Source: Seminavis robusta
Lineage: Eukaryota > Bacillariophyta > Bacillariophyceae > Naviculales > Naviculaceae
Direction of reading: 5' to 3'
Assembly: GCA_903772945.1 (NCBI GenBank)
Contig: CAICTM010000290.1
Coordinates: 1-64,000 of the forward strand
Length of the DNA stretch: 64,000 bases
Below the pieces are notes generated by a model. The model did not search any database. It saw only the letters and a program-made list of their open reading frames with translations, and had not been told where the DNA came from. The position numbers were made by a program, and so were the translations under genes. Positions 1-10,500 of the stretch are shown here, in pieces. Each line of letters starts with the position of its first letter. Position 1 is the first letter of the stretch.

Positions 1-256
1 TCTTAAAAGAGGGTAGGAAGTGTGCCAGGCCAAAGTGACCGTGGCGAGTTGCCCGAATGAGTCATGCACAGCATGGAGGCAGACACCTGCGACACTCCAG
101 CGATGGAATCGTCGCAGATGTGACTTTGAAGGCAGCATTCACCGAATCAATCGAATCAACCCGAGAAGCACATAGATCCTCAACGAAACGCTCAATCGTT
201 CGTACTCACTGCAGCCAGTCCGTTGGAGACTGCACTCTCTTGTTGTTGTCATTGTG

Positions 257-1807
257 CTACGACGACGAGGACGATCGCACGGAAAAGCCCACGGGTCCTT
301 CCCGCTGCGCCAGCGTCGCCCGTTCAAAGGAAACCGGGGGCAAGTCACCCACGAGTTGGGCATCTCGTGTCAACATGATTGCCAACCACAGTTCCATCAT
401 GGCCAATGCCACCTTTTCACCCGGACACTTGTGCACACCATTGGAGAAAGTCGTCAATTTGTAGTGATCCACGGGAATTCCCAAAGAAGAGTCGTTTGTT
501 GTCTCTTGTTGCCAACGATCCAACGAAAACTGCGTGGGATTGTCGCCCCACAGCGACGATTCCATGTGCATGGCATGATGCGCCAATGACACGGTTTCCC
601 CCGCCTCAATGATCATATCTCCCGGCAATTTCACGGCGCTTTCGGCATACCGAATGGCTCCCAACGTATGCGCCGTGACGCGCATGGTTTCCAAGACACA
701 GGCTCGCAAGGTGGTGGCATTTAACAATGCCTCGGTGAGATTTTTGTTGTCTTGAAAGGCGTCACACAATAGAAGGGCCTCTTGGGTGGCGCATTGTTGT
801 TGTTCGGGTGTCAATTCCGTCCGCACAAAGCACAAACTTTGACCCGCTCCAATACTGGGATTTTTGTGTCCGGCAAAGATCAATCCAATCAAATGTTCGG
901 CGGCTCGTTCGGGGGACGTTCCTTCCTCCAAGTAAGTTTGCGCCCAAGGACCCATAGTAGTAGTAGTATCTTTCCTAGTATTCCAAATCTCTTGTTGCAG
1001 GATTGCCGCCAACGATTGCTGGAGTTGTCGTCGTGCCGCTTGGGTGGGCCACAAACACAATGGCAACGCGAGGAATCGCGGCAAGACAGCCGCTTTGGCC
1101 GTGGCATCTTCGACCTTGTCTTGAAAGACCATGCAGTCTTGCAACAAGGACGGATGATTGGCCAAAAGACGGGGACTGACAAATTCATCCAAAATGGCCC
1201 GCAAAAAACATTGACGGACAAAGGGAAACAAGTCGGGGCCTGTAGTAGTTGTTGTACTACTAGTAGTAGTGTTGTCATTCAAGAGTTGCATTTCTTGTTC
1301 CGTAGCATGCTCCAAAGCCTTGTAGATGCGTGGCAAAAAGACCGTCTCCAACTTGTCACCCATGTAATGATTCTTGAGAATGGCCTTGTGCCATGCCGTT
1401 CCTTCATAAACATTAAAGTGTCCCATGGTATATTCGAATCCAATTTCGGCCACGGCGCGACACGACGACAAGACCGATTCGGGTTGACTGGCCACGTGCT
1501 TCATGGTGACAGGGCAGGAACCCACAATTACCATTTTGCGGCCGGCCAAATTGAGACGAAAGACTTTCCTCTTGGTGGCATCTTGTTGCGCGCGAATGCA
1601 ACCCGGTGGATCTTCCTTGTATTCCAGCGCATTGCCCAATCCTGGCACGGCATTTGTGGCGTCGGGAATGGAACTGCTGCTCTTCTTTGTTTTGGGTTGC
1701 AATACTAGTTGCTGAATCAGTAGCAGAGGAATGGTAATGACCACGCACAGCAATGCAGCGGCTTTGGGATCAATGTGAGTACTAGTAGTAGTAGTAGTGA
1801 GGTCCAT
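257..1807 (-). CDS. Cytochrome P450 monooxygenase, membrane-anchored
   Basis: This is a single uninterrupted 516-residue frame, the usual P450 length. A hydrophobic anchor lies at about residues 15-36, as in ER-bound eukaryotic P450s. The haem-binding loop FSNGVHKCPGE fits FxxGxxxCxG, with the ligand Cys at about residue 461. The K-helix ExxR is ETMR at about 373-376. The I-helix stretch LIGLIFAGHKNPS resembles the CYP51-type AGxHTS segment but lacks the Thr of the usual acid-alcohol pair. The expected role is haem-dependent oxidation of a lipid or sterol-like substrate with a reductase partner; the substrate is unknown. A CYP51/CYP7/CYP8-like clade is a guess. Low-complexity Thr runs near residues 4-9 and 180-190 come from ACT microsatellites. 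It is transcribed away from the cluster to its right and shows no functional link to it. The 256 bases downstream hold nothing recognisable. Confidence 0.9.
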   Translation of the reverse strand: MDLTTTTTSTHIDPKAAALLCVVITIPLLLIQQLVLQPKTKKSSSSIPDATNAVPGLGNALEYKEDPPGCIRAQQDATKRKVFRLNLAGRKMVIVGSCPVTMKHVASQPESVLSSCRAVAEIGFEYTMGHFNVYEGTAWHKAILKNHYMGDKLETVFLPRIYKALEHATEQEMQLLNDNTTTSSTTTTTGPDLFPFVRQCFLRAILDEFVSPRLLANHPSLLQDCMVFQDKVEDATAKAAVLPRFLALPLCLWPTQAARRQLQQSLAAILQQEIWNTRKDTTTTMGPWAQTYLEEGTSPERAAEHLIGLIFAGHKNPSIGAGQSLCFVRTELTPEQQQCATQEALLLCDAFQDNKNLTEALLNATTLRACVLETMRVTAHTLGAIRYAESAVKLPGDMIIEAGETVSLAHHAMHMESSLWGDNPTQFSLDRWQQETTNDSSLGIPVDHYKLTTFSNGVHKCPGEKVALAMMELWLAIMLTRDAQLVGDLPPVSFERATLAQREGPVGFSVRSSSSS

Positions 1808-4595
1808 TGTGCATGTAAAGTTTTGTTGGTGGCTGGGATGAAGGAGGAGTGTGGAGATCCCTGCATGGTATCAATATAACAATAATAATGCAATGGTTCA
1901 CTAACCGTTAATTACGGTACCGGTAGCTAGACTAGATCACTGAGCTGCAAGCCATTTGTTGGGAGGACAATGGGATGGTACTGGTACCGGTACCGGTAGC
2001 TATGCGCACACTGTAGCTAAGGGTCTCTAGCTAGAGAGCTAGCTAGCTAGACAAGTGGATGGGTAAATAGTGAAGTGTTTGGTCCCAGGTTTCAGAGTGA
2101 GACAGGAATCGAATCCTATTTTATTAAAATAGCTACGCTAGCTATAAGGAGCCAAGTGCCTGGTTGTGGGTCCAATTTCACGGTTGTTTGTTGTTGCAAG
2201 AGCCAAGCAACGATATCTGTTCTTGAAGTACCGTACCTATTCTTGAGTGGATCGTACGTCGCAAACTCTTAGCTACGGTACGGTAGCTACGGTACTGTAG
2301 CAACTTTTGGCTGGAATCAATCCATTGATCCAGAAAGGGGGGAGGACGATCCAAGCAACTCAGGGATCCCCGTGTCGAGGACTCTGAACTTGAAAACCTT
2401 GTCTCATCTTGCTAGTAGCTGTATTCGACAACAAGCCGCAAACTTACTTGTACTCGAATGGTTTCAGAAAGAAATGCTAGTGTTGTCGAGACGCAATAGT
2501 ACATTTCAAGTTTGGTCTAGCCACTGTCCCAAGTCATTGGGGAGTCGAGTGTCAGAAACGATTTGCAGTGATGGATGTTGCATCGGTCACCACCCCAGTT
2601 GTTCACTACCTACGGTACTCTAGAGAGCCAGCCAGATAGGCCCATGCCATGTCCTTCTCGGCCTTGAAAGGGCGGAAGAGAGGAAATTGACTGACTGTGG
2701 CCAACTTTGTGAGGAGGCCGTGGAGAGGCTCCTCCCGCACAGGGCGTTGCTTGGCTTGGGAGGTCCAGGAACTTGAGGTTGCTTGGTGGTGAGCATGCCC
2801 AAGGATACAGGAATGGAACCCAAAATCTCACCATTTGCATTCCGGAACATGATAGCTAGCTCATCCAATTGTGGGTGTTGTCCAGCAGCATGCCGCCGAA
2901 GAGCGTGAGCTAGGGTTGTTCATGGCAAGGTAAAAGAATGTTTCAAGGACCAGCAATTGTCGTTTTCTTTCAGACAAGAAGTGCTTGAGGACGACCCATG
3001 GGCCCGGGCCCGGGTGTTTCCGGCCACACTACCTAGCCACCTCCTGAAAGGGTGCGACGCCTATAAACTACTAATATCTAAAGGTTTGTACACTGGGGTC
3101 TGAGCACTGATTCCACCGCAGAATAGCAATAGCTACATGAGCTGCTACATGTATGTAGTTTAGCTGATAGCTACCGGTAACATGTTCATTCTTTTGCTGA
3201 GTATTAATACGATAATAGTTAACTACTAGCTACGTAGTAGAATAGAATTTCTAACGGCGTGCAGTAGTACACGTTGTACTGGTACCGGTACCACCGGGGC
3301 CATGTGCATGCCCAAGGCCCATTTTTACAGCTACGCACCAATCCATGTACCTTTGCAGGTACAGGTACCAGTACAGAGCATACTGTACCGACAGCTTCGC
3401 AGCGTAAAGGCAAGTACCGGTAATAAAATGCAGAGGAGTACTCAGCAGCTCTCAGCTTTACATGACATTGTATGTACTCTACTAGTACTAGCTGCAGCTA
3501 GCACCCTAATTCTCCAAAGGAAACAACCTCTTCTTTTATTAAAAATAAACGCGAAGAACTGCTGGAAAAAAGAGTACTACATGTAGTACGATGTACTCCA
3601 AAGTGATTAAGATCCAAGATTGACGGTGGTTAGTTTGGGATGCCCGGAATCAGATCAATGCTACTCGGAGTACATCATCTGTACATCTAGACTAGTGTAA
3701 AATTTTGCAATCACGAGCTTCTGATGTGAAAGACTTGCATGAGTGTGTTGAGACATCTGTGCAACTGATTACTTATTGTAGACCGAACCGCCGGAACGTG
3801 GGCTTCGAAGAACAGGCTCAATAAAGCAATAAATAAAGCTTCATTTCGAGTATTTCGGCAACTCCTGTAAAAAAAAAAGAGCCAGTAGGGGTTGCTTTAT
3901 GTAAAATCTGGATGAAGGTGGTTCCGCTGCTAAGCACCACGAGCTGCACCCTGACACCAAGGCGCGATTGCTAATACTGTACTGTTGCTGTCTTTGTTGA
4001 TGGCCAAAGCTGCATGCTGCACTCATCATTGGCTTCGAAAGAACAACCACAACAAGCAACGAGTACTGTGCTAACGATAGAGAGGTCACCAAAACTTTTT
4101 AATTCAAGGAGCCAGCGAAAAACCCTCTCACTGTCAACATTTCCGTTCCAACCATCGAATCTCCCCCCGAGACCGAAGACGATCGCCGAGTTCTTGGCCG
4201 CAACAGCTAGTAGCACATTCTGCCATTCGAAGCGACCGAGAGACACCGCCACACTATCACTCCTATTCTCGACCCGTGCAGCTCACTGCCAACCATAGGT
4301 AAGACACCGACAAGTCTTCTCTCGCCGCCAAGCGAGTTGCTAGATCGACCCACTCATCATAGGATTCTTTCTGCTCTTTCTTGAACTCTCTCTCGAACTC
4401 TCTCATTTCCTGGCGGCAGCAATCAATCAGAACGACAAGACACTCCGTCGACCGCTTCCAATCTTAACTGAGAAAAAGGTGCGTACGATATCCGTGGTCT
4501 GTTGGCTTTCTTTTCCGGAAGGCGCCCCCTTTGGTTTGCTAAATCTATCTCAATCATCGTAACGATCGACCCGGGCAGAATCGTATACCATCACA
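1808..4595. other. Intergenic region with short palindromic tracts
   Basis: There is no convincing intact gene between the P450 and G1. The stretch is rich in CTAG runs (about 2027-2051) and GGTACC/ACCGGT runs (about 1981-2000 and 3279-3296), motifs that recur in the other non-coding gaps of this window. The last 300 bases are pyrimidine-rich and lead to the G1 start. AG|GTAAGA near 4298 could be the donor of a 5'-UTR intron, but this is unproven. Confidence 0.6.
2620..2880 (-). pseudogene. Possible LRR gene relic
   Basis: On the minus strand one frame reads GSIPVSLGMLTT and, after a frame change of a few bases, another reads NLKFLDLPS. Together these look like one LRR of the kind seen in the three LRR genes of this window (GxIPxxLGxLTxLxxLxL). 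The match is short, both frames soon lose similarity, and no TM segment or Cys cap is nearby. It may be a decayed fragment of the local LRR family or chance. Confidence 0.25.
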
Positions 4596-7500
4596 ATGAC
4601 CAACACACACTATAAGACCAATCCACGCCGCTGCAGCCACAACCGTGGTACCGCCAACGCTTTTCCTTCCATGAGGAGACGATCCGAATCAACCGACTTA
4701 GAGTGTGAACCCGCGAAAAGCTGCGAACCATCACGACACCGATGCCGACACCCAGAGACATCAGTGGCCCTCCACAGTTGCCTGTGGATGTTTCTCTTTT
4801 CTATCGCTCTTCTACCAGCACCGGTCCTTGCGCAATCCGGAGGTCTCATTGCCGCAACCCAATATGCGTGCCCCAAAGGTACAGCCACACTCGAACGGAC
4901 TTTGGTTCTATACACTTTGGATAATGTCGATGAGACTTCTTCCCAACTAGAAGGACTGGAGGAGGCATTTCAAGGAGTCTACAACCACCAAAGCTTCCAG
5001 TCTTGCGATATTCCACATTTCCGAAACATCAAGTCGGTTGAAATGGTAGGCACCCGGGAGGGCGACTCAGGATCCATTCTTACCCTCCGTGTGATGGCGG
5101 AGTGCTACAACTGTACTAGATATCTCCCTCTGTTTCCCGGCTATGTCAGCAATAACACCATTACAATTGCGGGCATCGGAGAAGCAAACGACGGGCCAAC
5201 TCTAGAAACTATACCGCCAGCAGTACCTCAAGGAACAGAGGCACCGGAGGCATCCAACAGTACAGCCTCGCCATCGGAAGGAACTCAGTCACCAGCATCA
5301 GATTTGGCAGTGGCCAAGCAGCTGAGTGGAGAATGGTCTTGGCGTTCTTCTCCGGATTGTTTATGCCCAGCTGGGGCTAGCACTGATTTGAATCTTCTTT
5401 CCCTACAGCGGTTCCTGCCACAGTTGAATGCTGCCACCAAAATAACTACCACAAGACTTGTGGAACTGCGGACTCTGTCCTGTTCCCCAGAAATCCAACG
5501 TTTCAACTCTCTGGCTTACGTCAACCTCAATCTGATCAAGGATACAAGGCCATCAGAGGAGGAGATTGAAGCATTGGAAGGGTCCTTTGTAGAAACCTAC
5601 AATCGTCTCAGCTTTTTGACTTGTGATCCCTACTTCCGAACCATCACCAGCGTCAAGCTAGAGCTGGAATTCGAACAGCGTGATTTGAAGAGGCGATCTT
5701 TGTTTGATCTGGCATTTGTCCCATTTGGCAATGGAACCTCCCCCGGCACAAATGCAATGATGGCCCAAGATGGAACCAATACAACGAACGGTACAAGTTT
5801 CTTGCCACCATCATGGTCACCATCCCAGACTCCTTCGTCACTACCATCATTGGAACCAACAGTCAGCCCCACCATTCGCCCCTTTGAGACTGCCAGGGCA
5901 ATCTTCAATATAGAGGGGCAGTGCCGAGATTGTCCCATTAGTGACACTGGGAGCCACACCCTCTTTGATGATGTGATCATCCGGAGAAGAAAGTTGCTCC
6001 CTGGAAGACAGCATAGGGCTGCCCAGCAAAGCAAGAGCCATTCGTTGGGATTACAGAACAGCCTTCCTGTTCGGGCCCTCCAACAAGACGAGGTTTGTCT
6101 GTGTCCTCTGGAAGATGAGGATAAAAGCACAGATGCACCCACTCTGAGCCAAGATGACTTCATTGACACCTATAATTCAGAACTGGAAGATCTACAGGAA
6201 GATGGCCCTGTGGAGTCTACTCTCTCTGCCGAAGAGGTACAAGAAGGGCAAATTGTGCCGTGTGGGATTGTGGTCAGAGATTTTAAATCTGCTGTATTCA
6301 CAGACCTCCAAGTAAACTTCACTACTTTCAATAGGGCAGAGGCTGTCCTGATGGAGCATGTCTTCCAAGAATCATACAATCGTTTGGCTTACATGACCTG
6401 TGATGGCTACTTTCGGACTGTAGTCAAAGTGGAGCTCCGTATTGCTTCAACGGATGGCGGTCAAGGAGGAAGGAGATTGGAAGATGTTCTGCTTGAGCGA
6501 GATCTGGCTGAAAGTGCAAACAACGGCACAAACGGTACAATTTTCAACAGTACATCAAATGCCACTTCCCCGTCACAACAGCAGGATCGTCGGAACGAAA
6601 TTGTCCCCACAATGTTTGCTGTGACTGGCAATTGCCGGGGTTGTCCTGTGACCGAAACTGGCACTTTTAACTTGTTTGATGATGTTTTCCGCCGCAGACG
6701 GGCATTGCATACGAACATCATTCCAAAGGATAGCTTTGAAGCTGCTGTGAACAGGAATCTTCAACAACAAGATAATGGCACCTGTGTTTGTCCAGCTGGA
6801 GAGGATCCTATCATTGGTCAAGGTCCCAGCTCTGAAGAGTTTGAAATGGAATTGAATGATGAGATTACTGCACTGGAGGCCGCTGGAGATGTGGTGTCAA
6901 TTGAGACTGTGCCAGAAAATGTTGTAGAGGGCCAGCCAGTCCCCTGTGATGGTGAGGTTCGACCATTCAAATCTTTTGTCTACGCTGATTTAGGAATTGA
7001 TCCATCGCTGCTTCCAGAAAGGACCAAGAATACCTTGGAAACAGTATTCTTGGAAACCTACAACACTTTGTCATTTGAGGCCTGTGATGAGTTCTTCCGA
7101 GTGGTTTCCGATGTTGGTTTGGTTGTGACCAGAGAACTGTCAGGGCGCAGGTTGCAGGCTGCAACCGAAAGCAACAGCACAATGTTAAGCAACAGCACAA
7201 TGTTGGGAAATTCTACGGATCCCAACAATTCCACAGAATCAACTGCTCCACCTCAAAGACGAGATAGAGTACTGTTCGAAGTTACAGGGAGATGTAGGAA
7301 TTGCCCAATCAGTGACACGGGAGGATTCAATCTGTTTGATGATTCGTTCCGGCGAAACCTGTTGGGGAAAAACAAGGATGACATATTGTCGCCACAAGCC
7401 TTGAACAAGAGAACGACACCGTTGACCTTTCCGTCTAGCCGCAGGCTACAACAAGCTTTGGATGTATGTTTGTGTCCCATTGGCTCATCTCCAGATGAAG

Positions 7501-10500
7501 AGAAGAACACCACCACCATAGACTTCCTGGTGGAGTTCAACACCAACATCATCATAGCACAGGAAGAAGACGCCAAGCAGGAAGCAGAACAGGCAGCCCA
7601 AGATGCAGCCCAAGGCAGCAATGGCCCAGGAATTCTCCAAGGAGATGGGACTTTATCACAGGGTTCTGGTGGCACTACTTTGGGTGGACCAGGAAACTAC
7701 ACTGTCAACTATCCAATATCAGGGAACGGAACAACAACCCTGGTCTTTCCAACGAGCACAAACCCGGGAGCAGGAAATGGGACTGCTCCAACAACAGGCA
7801 CGAGCCCTGTATCTGTCCCTGACAATGTCACAACTCCTGTTTTCACCATAACTGTGGTCATAACCAAAGAGGTCACAGAGGATCCCAGGAATGGAACCGT
7901 GGCACCTAGTGCAGCTCCAAGTAAACAAACCAATGTCTTCAGAGATGTATCTTTGGCCCCATTCACTCTGCCTCCAAACAACACTGAAGCTCCCGTGGGT
8001 CAGTCTCAGCCACTGAGCTATGTCTCTTATGGTAACACGAGTGTTTCTTTAGTGATTCCAATTGCTACAGGAAGCCCAAGCACAACTCCCACAACTCTCC
8101 CAACATTGAGTCCTTCACCGCCTCCAACATTGAGTCCTTCACCGCCTCCAACATTGCTTCCAACAACCCAACCAACTAGTGCCCCCTCAACAACTCCAAG
8201 CACGGCAACTCCAGCTCCGTCTACAAAAGCCCCGACCTCAAATCCTACTCTTATTCCATCAGGCAAACCTTCAACTTCACCTTCAGGAGCTCCCAGCAGC
8301 CAGCCAGCATCAACACCATCTGCTTTTCCCACCCCAGACCCAACTGATTTTCCAACATCAATGCCAACACCAGACCCTTCCATAGTGCCTACCAAGACTC
8401 CTTCATCAGGACCCAGTCAAATCCCATCAGTGTTGCCCAGCGAAAACCCATCAAGCATACCAACACCCAAGCCGACACCAGAACCGACCTCAGAGCCCAC
8501 TCCTAACCCATCAGGTCTACCTTCAGGTTTGCCAACCACATTGCCCTCAACCCGTCCAAGCATTATGCCATCATCGGTGTCTTCAGAAGCCCCATCAGTC
8601 TTGCCATCCGGATTTCCATCAGTTCCTCCCACTCCATCACCAACTAGAACAGTCTGCAACAGTCCTTTGATGAATGATACCTCGATTGTAGCAGTTATAT
8701 TCTCTGGCAGATCTTCTTCCCTGACAAACCAATTTTTACAGGATGCCATGCGGACTGCAAGCCAGTCTGTGCAAGACGTCCTGTCAGGGTGTGTTCCACA
8801 AGTTCGAAGGGTTTCAGTACTGGGCAGAATTGCTCAACGTCGTCATCTTCAAATCACGGGTAGTGGCGAACTGGTTGAGTTCGAAATTTCAGGCAGTGTA
8901 GAAGCTGAAGATGACCTTACCAAAAGATGGTACCTTCTGCCTCTTATGGGCGAACTGAACAAGATCACTGTTGAGGAAGGAGTCACAGTCTTAGATATTA
9001 CAGGTCCAACACCCAGTCCATCCACAGCCCCCAGTACCAGCCAATCACCAAGCCAGACACCCACTGAAACCCCATCAAAAAGCTCACAGCCAAGTTTTCT
9101 ACCAAGTTCCCAACCAAGTGCAAGTCTATCACCGAGTGAATCGCCCAGTGTGGTCCCCAGTGAATCTCCCACTTTAAGTCTTCCTCCCAGCAGCCTCCCT
9201 AGTACCCCCCCCAGCAGTAGCCAGCACCCAAGTTTAGACCCAAGTTTTAGTCCCAGCAACCAGCCAAGCAGCAAGCTAAGTTTTGCTCCGAGTACTGTGC
9301 CAAGTGATGCTCCTTCAGCAAGTGCAAAACCCAGCAGTCTTCCCAGCAACAGCCCCACTACCAGCAAATTGCCAAGCACTGCTCCAAGTGTCTCTCCAAG
9401 CAGTTCCCCCAGTTCAATCCCGAGCGAATCTCCAACTGTGAGTCAAAACCCGAGTGGCCTGCCTAGCTTCAGCCCCAGCACCAGCAAGGTTCCGAGTTCC
9501 ATTCCTAGTCCGCTTCCTAGTCCTCTTCCTAGTTTAGCACCAAGCCAATCTCCTAGTTTTGCCATTGACGACAGAGCTGAGCTGTTGGGAGAAATTGCTA
9601 CTTGGATTAGCACAGGGTCATCTCAATATGGCCACATCTCAACATGGGATGTTTCAAGGGTGACTGACTTTACATCGCTTTTTCAGGGCCAATCATCATT
9701 TAACGTTGACATTGGAAGTTGGGAGACTGGCCAAGTCGTTAAAATGCAAAACACCTTCAGGGAAGCCTCTGCATTCAACCAAAACCTGAACTCATGGAAC
9801 ACGGGGCGAGTGACTGAAATGAGGGGCATGTTTTATCGTGCAAGTGCCTTTGCGGGAGATATATCAAGCTGGGATACTTCAAAAATTGTAATCATGTACA
9901 ACATGTTTCGGGAAGCTCATGCCTTCAACTCAGATATCAGTCGCTGGGACGTGTCAAGAGTTCAGTCCTTCCTAAGAGTGTTTTATGATGCTCAAGCATT
10001 CAATGTCAACATTGGGGGTTGGGGAACTGGCAATGTGGTTACGATGAAGGAAACATTTCAACTTGCATCCAGCTTCGACCAGCCCATTGGGGGATGGGCA
10101 ACAACAAAGGTGACAGATATGACCAATACATTCCGAAATTGTCCCTCTTTTGATCAAGACCTGGGCAGCTGGGATACCACAAATGTAGAAACGTTTTCAG
10201 GTATGTTCAGTTTGGCAAACTCTTTCAATCAGAATATTGGTGGCTGGAAGACAACATCAGCAACAAGTCTGTTTGGCATGTTCCGCAGTGCAGCCTCGTT
10301 CAATCAGGACCTGAACTGGGACACATCCAAAGTTGAATCTCTGGAAAACACCTTCAATGGGGCTGCCTCCTTCAACGCTGACATCAGTGGCTGGGACACA
10401 TCCAAAGTTTCAACTCTCAGGCAGACCTTTGAAGGAGCACCAGCCTTCAACCGGCCCCTCAATGCATGGGATGTGGGTCAGGTGGTATCATTTGACAGCA

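Noticed and set aside
782-1708. 308-codon plus-strand frame
   Set aside because: Antisense to the P450, which has clear catalytic motifs; this frame has none.
8849-9379. Long minus-strand frame of GxxLGxxLG repeats
   Set aside because: It is the reverse complement of the PSP codon period in G1. Similar artefacts lie opposite every PSP tract (for example 23488-24234 and 34574-35074).
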